From assembly GCF_001306175.1 (NCBI RefSeq), contig NZ_LGKN01000009.1:1-64000 (forward strand): a stretch of DNA of 64,000 bases, in the 5' to 3' direction. The notes beneath the pieces were generated by a model. The model made no database searches, was not told where the DNA came from, and saw only the letters and a program-made list of their open reading frames with translations. This document shows positions 36,640 through 44,075 of the stretch, in pieces. The position numbers and the translations under genes were made by a program. Positions within the stretch are counted from its first letter, which is position 1. Every line of letters starts with the position of its first letter. Source of the stretch: Ardenticatena maritima. Lineage in GTDB: Bacteria; Chloroflexota; Anaerolineae; Ardenticatenales; Ardenticatenaceae.

Positions 36640-37731
36640 TCACCGCACATGCTCGTCAAAAAACGCCAGGACGCGCGTCATGAACAAATCCCACGTCTCA
36701 CCCTGAAAGTTGTGCGGTGCGCCCGGATACGCATAAAACTCCACCTCTTTCCCCGCCGCCACCAACGCATCACGCAGCCGCTCGCTCCACGCAAACGGCA
36801 CCTGCTCGTCAAAAGTGCCGTGATGAATTTGCACAGGCGCTTGCACCCATTCCAGATACTCGATAGCGGACATCTTGCGGTAGGCGTCGGGGCGTTCGTC
36901 GGGGCTACCGTACTGCGCCGCCAGGCGTTCCATCTCCGGGCGGTTCCACATGCGGTGAATGTGCCGCCAGTTGTCCGCCATGTCGCCGCTCATCGCGCCG
37001 TACAGCACCACCGCATCAACCCACTCCGGCCGAATCACCATGACGTTGATCGTGATACCGCCCCCCATGCTGTGCCCCCACACACCAACCCGCGAGGCGT
37101 CTGCCTGGGGGAGACTGGGGACACTCGCCAGCAAGTTCAGCACATCCACCACGTAGCCCATGCGGAAATCGTTTGGTCCTTCGTCACTGCCTGCGTAATT
37201 GCGATAATCGGGCGCAATGGTGAGAAAACCCGCACGTGCAAGCGCATCCGCCGCACGGAGCGTACCGTAGCCTGTCTGGTAAATCGCCGGGTCGAAGTAG
37301 CCATGATTGAGCACAATCACCGGAAAGGGTCCTTCGCCGTGGGGGATATTGGCATACCCCGTAATCGTCAGCCCATCGCTCGGATAGCGGATGAGATAGC
37401 GGTCAAACGCATCTGTTTGCGCCAACAATGCCGTGAGTTCAATCGTGCCCCCTTCGTAGGTGCGCGCGCGCAACGTTTCGATGAAGAAGGGCGCCAACGG
37501 GTCAGGGGTGGGTGAGGGGGACGGTGTGGGAGAGGGGGTTGGCGAAGGCGGCGGCGTAAGGGTCGCTGTGGGAAGGGGCGAAGGCGTGGCTGTGGGTGTC
37601 GCCGGCAACGTGGGCGCAATCGTCGGGCGCACCGCCAGCGCTGTGGGAGACGGTTCAGGCGGCGGCGTTGCACGGCACCCGACGCCAAGCACCACCCAGA
37701 CGACGGCCACGGCGCACAATGTTTTCCACAT
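36640..37731 (-). CDS. Secreted lipoprotein alpha/beta hydrolase (dienelactone/prolyl-oligopeptidase-like)
   Basis: A 363-residue exported hydrolase. A signal peptide (WKTLCAVAVVWVVLGVGC) ends in a Cys that probably is lipidated, though the lipobox is imperfect (Gly at -3). A ~55-residue Pro/Thr/Ser linker tethers the catalytic domain. The fold shows the oxyanion region VIVLNHGY, nucleophile Ser in GVWGHSMGGG, the Asp in GTFDEQVPFAW and the His in PGAPHNFQG, a full catalytic triad. Peptide and ester substrates are both possible. ATG 37731 is favoured over 37737 by GGAGGA spacing. The gene starts 16 bases after the stop of the upstream membrane protein, suggesting co-transcription. Confidence 0.83.
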   Translation of the reverse strand: MWKTLCAVAVVWVVLGVGCRATPPPEPSPTALAVRPTIAPTLPATPTATPSPLPTATLTPPPSPTPSPTPSPSPTPDPLAPFFIETLRARTYEGGTIELTALLAQTDAFDRYLIRYPSDGLTITGYANIPHGEGPFPVIVLNHGYFDPAIYQTGYGTLRAADALARAGFLTIAPDYRNYAGSDEGPNDFRMGYVVDVLNLLASVPSLPQADASRVGVWGHSMGGGITINVMVIRPEWVDAVVLYGAMSGDMADNWRHIHRMWNRPEMERLAAQYGSPDERPDAYRKMSAIEYLEWVQAPVQIHHGTFDEQVPFAWSERLRDALVAAGKEVEFYAYPGAPHNFQGETWDLFMTRVLAFFDEHVR

Positions 37732-37747
37732 GCGCATTCCTCCGCTC

Positions 37748-40024
37748 TTATCGGTCAACCACAACCTCCCCGATGACAAACAAATCTTCCCCCGATGGCG
37801 TGCTGAGCCGCGTCAAATCGTCGAGGCGATACATCCCCACCCGCAACGCATAGCGTCCGGGGGGCAAGTTCGGCGCAAGGCGCACAGCGTGCACATCCAC
37901 ATACGTCTCTCCCGCTCGCCAACCCGACGTCGGCGCTATCCCGTTTTGCGGCGGTCCATCGCTTTGCCCCACAATCTGGCCATTGGCGTCGAGCACATGC
38001 AAGAACACCTGGTAATCTTCGGGAACATCGGCGAGTGCCTGCCAGACAAGCCGCACCGCCGCAATCCCGCCGCTCTGCGCTGTGGGCGTGAAATCGGCGC
38101 GTTCCAGTCGAATGAGAGGCGTCCCATCCACTCCAAGGGCGACGCCGACCGGGTTCATTTGCCACTCATCCGTGTCGAAATAGTAGGCAACGCGCAGCGA
38201 ATCGAAAAACGCCTCTTCTACCCAGCCGCGCGTGTCATCCTTCACCAACCCGCGCGTGCGGCTTGCCAGCCGGTCAAGCGCGTTGGTCTCGCGGGCTTTG
38301 GGTCCCGTCCCCACAATCCAGACGCCAAGCGGTTCTTGCGCCAACGCCAGCAACCGCTCGACGCCAAAGCGCAATTCAGCGTCAAACACAAACGTGCCGT
38401 GAATGCGGGCGCGCCCTTTGTACGCATTCAAAAAGTACTCCACATGGTCGGGGTCGTTATGCCAAATCATCGTCTCGCCGGCGGGCGTGGTTTGCAAGCG
38501 TTCAGCCGCCGCCACATACGCCGGCGACACCAAACGGCGCGCTTGCACAAGGAAACCACCGGTTCCCAACACCACCAACGCCGTTATCCCCGCCAGCATG
38601 CGTTTGTTGAACCCGCGCCCCCCGCGCCGGAGAAGCCACACACCCGACACCACGCACACACCCACCAGCCCCAGCAAGGGCGCCAAAAGCCCCCACAGCA
38701 GACGCCCATCCTGCATCCAGACCACAAAAAGCGTTTCAAAAGTCCCTATGCGCAGGAGATTGGGAATCTGCGCGTACTGCGGATCAAAAAAGACGGGCGT
38801 ATCGAACCAGGCATCCAAGCCCTTTTCACGTTCCAAATAGGCGTCATACATGCCCGGATTCCACGCCACCCCAATCGTATTGACTCCCACAGCCAACGCG
38901 AGCAACGCCCCGCTCACACGTGGGCGCAGGCGCACCACAGGCGCCCACAACCAGGCCAGCAACGGCAACATGGGCACCAGAAAACGGGGTCCCCACGCCG
39001 AACCACCGTGCCACATGTACCATTTGCCATAGAGCAAGACATAGACCACAAACGCGCCCAGCGCGAACAGCGTGCTCACCGGCAAGCGCCGCCATGCGTC
39101 GCGTATGCCCCACGGCACCACCACCACCCACGGAATGTACCACACCAGCCCACGCCCCGGCGCAACCAGTTGCCCCACAATGCCCCGCCACCAAACCGCC
39201 GAAAATGTTTCATAGTCGAGGTAGCCGGTGGTGAAGGGGCTGCCATAGCGCGCCCAGTTGTACCAGAGCACGGCGCACCCCGCCGCCGCCAGCGGCACGC
39301 CCAACCAGGTGAGCAAGCGTAGCCAGGTACGCCACACATCTGCACGCGCCACACGCCGCGCACTCAACCAGAGCACCGCCGCCACCGCCAGCGGCACCAC
39401 CACGGCGTGCGCTGTGCGTGCCAACATGCCAACGCCCAACCATGCGCCCAGCCCAAAAGCGGCGCGTCGCCGCACGGCGTCATCCGTCGCCTGTTCAAAC
39501 GTGATGAGCCGCTCCAACAACCCTACCACACTCAACGCTACCAGCGGCTCGCTGAAAAACGTCTTGGTGTACGCCCACATTGGACTGCCTAGCCCCCACG
39601 CCAGCACCACCAGGGCGCGTTGGCGCGTTGTCAACGCGGGAAACGCTTTTGCCAGCGCCACAAACAGCAAAAAACCCGCCAATGCAAACAGCAGCGGATT
39701 GAGCAAAAGCGCCATGTGCACGGGTCCCACCCCTGGCACTACAAGCCCAAGCGCGGCAAGCGGCAACGCCGCCCCCGTCACGCCAAAGCCTTTGCGCGCG
39801 TAGAGCAACCCATCAGGTCCCGGCGTATTTTGGTGCAACCCCATCCAATGAATCTGGTCAACATCCAAGCGCCCATACCGCACAAGGCTGTCCGTCACCG
39901 CGTATGACGCCAACCCATCATGAAACGGAAAAGTGCCTTGCCAGACCAACAGCGCCATGCCGTACAGCAAGAGCGCCATGCCGGTCGCTTGCCATGTCAT
40001 CCGAGCACGTTTCAGGGATACCAC
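37748..40024 (-). CDS. Polytopic membrane glycosyltransferase-like protein
   Basis: A ~758-residue protein with about twelve membrane segments followed by a soluble C-terminus of ~240 residues. The first loop has FPFHDGLASYAVTDSLVRYG, and later loops include YTKTFFSEPLVALSVVG and GSAWGPRFLVPMLPLLAWLW, a layout seen in ArnT/GT39-like and related uncharacterised families. The C-terminal end (FTPTAQSGGIAAVRLVWQAL ... YQVFLHVLDANGQIVGQSD) is beta-rich, probably carbohydrate-binding-like. The GTG at 40024 has GGAGG just upstream; ATGs at 40045 and 40000 are alternatives, and 40045 lies in the preceding terminator. Substrate unknown. Confidence 0.7.
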   Translation of the reverse strand: MVSLKRARMTWQATGMALLLYGMALLVWQGTFPFHDGLASYAVTDSLVRYGRLDVDQIHWMGLHQNTPGPDGLLYARKGFGVTGAALPLAALGLVVPGVGPVHMALLLNPLLFALAGFLLFVALAKAFPALTTRQRALVVLAWGLGSPMWAYTKTFFSEPLVALSVVGLLERLITFEQATDDAVRRRAAFGLGAWLGVGMLARTAHAVVVPLAVAAVLWLSARRVARADVWRTWLRLLTWLGVPLAAAGCAVLWYNWARYGSPFTTGYLDYETFSAVWWRGIVGQLVAPGRGLVWYIPWVVVVPWGIRDAWRRLPVSTLFALGAFVVYVLLYGKWYMWHGGSAWGPRFLVPMLPLLAWLWAPVVRLRPRVSGALLALAVGVNTIGVAWNPGMYDAYLEREKGLDAWFDTPVFFDPQYAQIPNLLRIGTFETLFVVWMQDGRLLWGLLAPLLGLVGVCVVSGVWLLRRGGRGFNKRMLAGITALVVLGTGGFLVQARRLVSPAYVAAAERLQTTPAGETMIWHNDPDHVEYFLNAYKGRARIHGTFVFDAELRFGVERLLALAQEPLGVWIVGTGPKARETNALDRLASRTRGLVKDDTRGWVEEAFFDSLRVAYYFDTDEWQMNPVGVALGVDGTPLIRLERADFTPTAQSGGIAAVRLVWQALADVPEDYQVFLHVLDANGQIVGQSDGPPQNGIAPTSGWRAGETYVDVHAVRLAPNLPPGRYALRVGMYRLDDLTRLSTPSGEDLFVIGEVVVDR

Positions 40025-40045
40025 ACCTTTCCTCCACGTTTGCAT

Positions 40046-40076
40046 AACAAAAAGGGGGAAACCTTGTCCCCCCCTT
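40046..40076 (-). terminator. Rho-independent terminator of zinc-ribbon/TPR gene
   Basis: On the minus strand AAGGGGG and CCCCCTT form a 7-bp stem (40076-40070 and 40058-40052) followed by TTTTTGTT. It closes the gene ending at 40107. Confidence 0.75.
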
Positions 40077-40106
40077 GGTTTTCAGATGTTCACACTGGAG
40101 CGCCGC

Positions 40107-41591
40107 TTATGGTTGCTCCCACTCCTGCCAATCAATCGCGTAACAGGCCACCCCCGTACCGAGCATGGTGCTATCGAACGTGACCGAGACCATTGGGCTG
40201 ATCGGAATGCCGGCATCGTTGACCACATACACCTGGTACGTCGCCTCTACATCCGGCACGGGAATATCGTACATGCCGGGCGGGTTGGCTTTGCTCGTTC
40301 CCAGGTACACATTGCCCCACGGGTCAAGCGCCAGCACACTCACGCCGGGCAACGGCGCTTCATCCAGCGCCCGCACCACGCCGCGAATGTAATGCCCCAC
40401 GCATGGCTGGTCGTACTGCGTGGTGACCGACGTTGCCACAAACGTGAAGTCGCCGGGCGGGAGCGGCGTAGGCGTCGGGAGCGTATCGGTAGGCGTTGGC
40501 GTCGGCGGCAAATCCCACACCGGAATCTCGTTGACGCGCTCCGAGCAGTTGGATTCAGCCTGTTGCGCGCGGTCGAGCACATTGACATCCGGCAGAACCG
40601 TGTAGGATTGGCGGTACTGCTCGGCGGCGTCACACCATTCCTGGTTTTTGAAGAAAACATCGCCGGCGCGGCGGTGCGCTTCGGCCAATTTTTGCGTCAC
40701 CAGCCGATACGAATCATCCAGCAGATACACCCGCCGGAAGGCGTCCGCCGCTTTGAGAAAATCCTCTTTCGCCAGGGCATCCAACCCCGTCCCATACGTG
40801 TTCGCCAATTCACGCTGACGCAACAACTCCGGATTGTCGGGGTCAAGCGCCAACGCCTGGTCAAAATGGCGCAAGGCTTCAACAAACAAATCCTGCTCCA
40901 CAAGCGCCAGCCCGGCTTTCAAGTGCGCATCCACCGCCAACGCGGTAATCTGTTCAGAGCGAAAATCGGGACGCGCCGCCAGAATGCGCTCTAACAGGGT
41001 GGCGGCTTTTTCATAATCGCCTTGCTCATACGCCACAACCGCCTCGGCAAGCAGCGCATCCACTTCCTGCACTTCGGGCAACGGCGCAGCTGGCTCGCCT
41101 TGTTGGGCGCTTTGGGCTTCCGCCAATTTGAGCGCCTGGCGCGCCGTTTCAAAATCGGGCCAAATGCGCAGCGCTTCGCGGAAATGCGCCGCCGCCAAAT
41201 CATAGCGCCCTTCTTCGTACAGCGTGCGCCCCTTTTCGTACAAGTCCAACGCCTCGCCCACCAACTGGCGGTTGCGGTCCTGCAAGCCCTGATAGACAGC
41301 CAGGGACGTTGAAAGCACAAACAGAAGCGCGAGGCAGAGCCCCACCACCACAAAAAGCCGCCGCCAAAAACGGGGCGCATCGTGGTGCGAGAAAAAGCCC
41401 GTGTGGTGCGTCTGTTCGGGGGCGTTTTGGTCAGCCGCCGACGGTGAGGGAGAAGGCGGCATCGCCATCATGCGGTCGGTGAGCGCTGTACGGCACCAGG
41501 GGCAGACCGCCTGATCACCCTGCAAGCGCCCCCCGCAATTGGGGCAAACCCGGAATCGTGCTGTTGAAAAGGCATTGTGTGCCGTCGTCAC
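40107..41591 (-). CDS. Membrane protein: zinc ribbon, TPR repeats and carboxypeptidase-regulatory-like domain
   Basis: A 494-residue protein. CPNCGGRL and CPWC (Cys 16, 19, 30, 33) form a cytoplasmic zinc ribbon. A single membrane helix lies at ~77-100. Residues ~105-340 are TPR-like helical repeats, for example YEEGRYDLAAAHFREALRIW and LALVEQDLFVEALRHFDQAL. After a Pro/Thr linker the last ~95 residues resemble a beta-sandwich carboxypeptidase regulatory-like domain (HYIRGVVRALDEAPLPGVSV). It has its own promoter and terminator. Likely a scaffold or envelope-stress protein; no enzymatic role can be assigned. Confidence 0.75.
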   Translation of the reverse strand: MTTAHNAFSTARFRVCPNCGGRLQGDQAVCPWCRTALTDRMMAMPPSPSPSAADQNAPEQTHHTGFFSHHDAPRFWRRLFVVVGLCLALLFVLSTSLAVYQGLQDRNRQLVGEALDLYEKGRTLYEEGRYDLAAAHFREALRIWPDFETARQALKLAEAQSAQQGEPAAPLPEVQEVDALLAEAVVAYEQGDYEKAATLLERILAARPDFRSEQITALAVDAHLKAGLALVEQDLFVEALRHFDQALALDPDNPELLRQRELANTYGTGLDALAKEDFLKAADAFRRVYLLDDSYRLVTQKLAEAHRRAGDVFFKNQEWCDAAEQYRQSYTVLPDVNVLDRAQQAESNCSERVNEIPVWDLPPTPTPTDTLPTPTPLPPGDFTFVATSVTTQYDQPCVGHYIRGVVRALDEAPLPGVSVLALDPWGNVYLGTSKANPPGMYDIPVPDVEATYQVYVVNDAGIPISPMVSVTFDSTMLGTGVACYAIDWQEWEQP

Positions 41592-41652
41592 CGCGTCCTA
41601 CTCCTCTGCATGCAACGAGCCGGCGCGTGCCGGCCCGTGTTGGTCGCGGCAG

Positions 41653-41680
41653 ATTATAGCGCCCCTACCCGTTCTGTCTA
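41653..41680 (-). promoter_or_regulatory. Promoter of zinc-ribbon/TPR gene (TAGACA-N16-TATAAT)
   Basis: On the minus strand TAGACA (41680-41675) and a perfect TATAAT (41658-41653) are 16 bases apart, about 60 bases before the ATG at 41591. Confidence 0.65.
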
Positions 41681-41766
41681 ATTACGCCAAAACGCGCCGC
41701 ACCCAAAAGGGCGCCCCGCCCGCAGGCGAGACGCCCCATGAAAGGAGGAGTGTATGTCCCGACGTG

Positions 41767-42798
41767 TCAAAATGTTTCGGTAACTTTGCTCAAAAAGCGT
41801 GGTTGTTCAGTATCCAAATGGCGTGTGCGCGTGAGGGCGTAGGTAAAGAGTTGCGCCAGAACAATCGCGGGGAAGGGCGCCAGGTGCTCAGGAACATCCG
41901 GCAGGTTGATAGCACGGTGCGCCAACGCCGCCGTTTCCGAGACGTTTGAGACGACCAGCACATCGGCATCGGTTTCTTGCACAAGGTAGCGCACGAACGC
42001 ATGCGCCGATTCCCACGCTTTGCCGCGTGGCGCCAGCACAAACACCGGCACGTCGCGCTCCAACATCGCTTTGGGTCCATGCTGAAAATCGGCAATGGAG
42101 AAGGCTTGCGCCTGCACGTAGGTCAATTCTTGCAGTTTGAGCGCCCATTCCGCCGCCGTGCCAAACACCAACCCGCGCCCCAACACAAAGCAGCGCGCCA
42201 TAAAGCGGTAGCGCTCTGCCAAAGCGGTCATCTCATCTTCACGCTGCAACACATCCGCCACCAGCGACGGCACTTGCGCCAGGTCGCGCCAAAGGGCTTC
42301 ATTTTCAGCCAGCGCCGCCCCAAGCATGGCGATGAGGAGTAATTGCGCGGTGTAGGTTTTGGTGGCGGCAACGGCGCGCTCTTCGCCGGCCTGCAAGTCA
42401 AGCAGATGGTCGGCAACGACGGCGAGCGGCGACGTGGCGTCATTGGTTATGGCAAGGGTGAGCGCGTTTTGCGCCCGCGCCACTTCAAGCGCGCGCACCA
42501 CATCGGGCGAACGCCCCGACTGCGAGACCCCCAGCACCAAGGCGTCATCCAATGGCACAAGCGCTTCATACAGCGTAAACAGTGAAAGCGGCACCGTCTC
42601 GACGGATACGCCGGCGAGCAGCGGCCACCACCACGCCCCCAAAAGCGCAGCATGGCGCGACGAGCCACGCGCCGCCACCACCACGCGCCGAACACCGTGC
42701 CGACGGATGGCTTCCGCCACCTGTTCAACATCGGGGCGCGCCAAGAGCACGCGCTCCAAAACATCCGCCTGTTCACGAATTTCATGAATCAAACTCAT
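41767..42798 (-). CDS. SIS-domain sugar isomerase, probable glucosamine-6-phosphate deaminase (NagB-II type)
   Basis: A 343-residue protein with two SIS domains like the isomerase half of GlmS but without its glutaminase domain. Visible are VVVAARGSSRHAALLGA, the phosphosugar-binding VSQSGRSPDVVRALE, TKTYTAQLLLIAMLG, IADFQHGPKAML and a C-terminal LSKVTET signature found in NagB-II/AgaS-type deaminases. It is coupled by ATGA to nagA, and no classical NagB is in the locus, so the likely reaction is GlcN-6-P to fructose-6-P plus ammonia, the last step of GlcNAc catabolism. A different aminosugar isomerase role cannot be excluded. Confidence 0.82.
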   Translation of the reverse strand: MSLIHEIREQADVLERVLLARPDVEQVAEAIRRHGVRRVVVAARGSSRHAALLGAWWWPLLAGVSVETVPLSLFTLYEALVPLDDALVLGVSQSGRSPDVVRALEVARAQNALTLAITNDATSPLAVVADHLLDLQAGEERAVAATKTYTAQLLLIAMLGAALAENEALWRDLAQVPSLVADVLQREDEMTALAERYRFMARCFVLGRGLVFGTAAEWALKLQELTYVQAQAFSIADFQHGPKAMLERDVPVFVLAPRGKAWESAHAFVRYLVQETDADVLVVSNVSETAALAHRAINLPDVPEHLAPFPAIVLAQLFTYALTRTRHLDTEQPRFLSKVTETF

Positions 42799-44006
42799 GC
42801 GACAACTCCTATCAACATCGTTTCATCGTCAAAAGGGGCCGAAGACGACACCTCCACCCGGTCGAGCCGTTCGTACACCACTTCACCACCAACAATGGTG
42901 GCGACGACTTCACAGCGGGGCGTGATGAGCGTCAAGTCGGCGTCATATCCCACGAGGATACGCCCTTTGGGAAGCCCAAAGAGTTCGGCGGGCGTGCGCG
43001 TCACGGTGGTAACGGCTTCGGTCAGCGAGCACCCCACAAAACGCTGGACGTTGCGCAACGCCTGGTCGAGTGTGGCGATACTCCCCGCCAGCGTGCCATT
43101 GGGCAAACGGGCATCGGTTTCGCCGACGATGACTTCCAAATCGCCCAGATGGTAGCGTCCCGGCGGCATGCCCAGCGCCGCCATGCCGTCGGTCACGGTG
43201 ATAATGCGGTGCGGACCTTTACAGCGCCAGGCAATCTCCACCATCGCCGGGTGGGTGTGAATGCCGTCCGCAATCAACCCGACAACGGCTTCGGGATTGG
43301 TGAGGAGCGCCCCAGCCATGCCCGGCTCACGGTGCGCCAGGGGCGCCATGGCATTGAAAAGGTGGGTCCCGCACATGACGCCGGCTTTGAAGGCGGCTTC
43401 GGCTTCTTCAAAGGTCGCCATGGTATGCCCGGCAGAGACAATCACGCCGCGCTGGCGCAGAAAACGCGCCAAATCGAGCGCGCCGGGCAGTTCGGGTGCG
43501 AGCGTCACCCACCAGACGCCATGCTCCGGCGACCAGTCGGCAACTGCGGCGGGGTCGGGCAAACGCAAGTGGATGGGGTTGTGCGCACCCCGTTTTTGCG
43601 GGTTCAGGAATGGGCCTTCAATGTGCAAGCCCAGCGGTCGCGCGCCGCGCCATCCCGCGGGGGGGCCCGCCTGCCAGACCGCCATGGCTTCGGCAATGCG
43701 CGCCAATGGCGAGGTGATGACGGTGGGCAAAAAAGCCGTCACGCCAAAGCGCGGCAATTGGGCGGCCACGTCCCACATGGTTGTGGGGTCTTCTGTGAAG
43801 TCGTGCCCAAATCCACCGTTCAGCTGGCAATCAATCCACCCCGGTGTGAGCAACAACCCATTGCCTTGAATACGTCGCGCCCCGGCGGCTTCATGCACTT
43901 CACCACTATTTTGAATCGCCGCGATACGCCCATTGTCAATGAATACGTCCTGGCGCGGCAACAGCCGCTCAGGAGTGACGAGGGTGACATTTTCAATCCA
44001 CAGCAT
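42795..44006 (-). CDS. nagA: N-acetylglucosamine-6-phosphate deacetylase
   Basis: A 403-residue amidohydrolase converting GlcNAc-6-P to GlcN-6-P and acetate. Diagnostic motifs are LTPGWIDCQLNGGFGHDF, LHIEGPFLNPQKRGAHN (metal Glu), SAGHTMATFEEAEAAFKAG (metal His), THLFNAMAPLAHREPG, VGLIADGIHTHPAMVEIA, and the catalytic Asp in ITVTDGMAALGM. It lies between the LPMO-chitinase and the SIS enzyme, overlapping the latter by ATGA. The 69-base gap upstream has a GC-rich hairpin near 44031-44061 but no T-run. Confidence 0.96.
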   Translation of the reverse strand: MLWIENVTLVTPERLLPRQDVFIDNGRIAAIQNSGEVHEAAGARRIQGNGLLLTPGWIDCQLNGGFGHDFTEDPTTMWDVAAQLPRFGVTAFLPTVITSPLARIAEAMAVWQAGPPAGWRGARPLGLHIEGPFLNPQKRGAHNPIHLRLPDPAAVADWSPEHGVWWVTLAPELPGALDLARFLRQRGVIVSAGHTMATFEEAEAAFKAGVMCGTHLFNAMAPLAHREPGMAGALLTNPEAVVGLIADGIHTHPAMVEIAWRCKGPHRIITVTDGMAALGMPPGRYHLGDLEVIVGETDARLPNGTLAGSIATLDQALRNVQRFVGCSLTEAVTTVTRTPAELFGLPKGRILVGYDADLTLITPRCEVVATIVGGEVVYERLDRVEVSSSAPFDDETMLIGVVA

Positions 44007-44075
44007 CGGTTATTTCCTCCTGCACGTCATTTGGTGGGGGCGGACATGCGCAACCGCCCGCCCCCGTTCGCCTGG

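Noticed and set aside
44031-44061. GC-rich hairpin between LPMO-chitinase and nagA as a terminator
   Set aside because: The pairing is imperfect and no T-run follows on the minus strand, so continued transcription into nagA is more likely.
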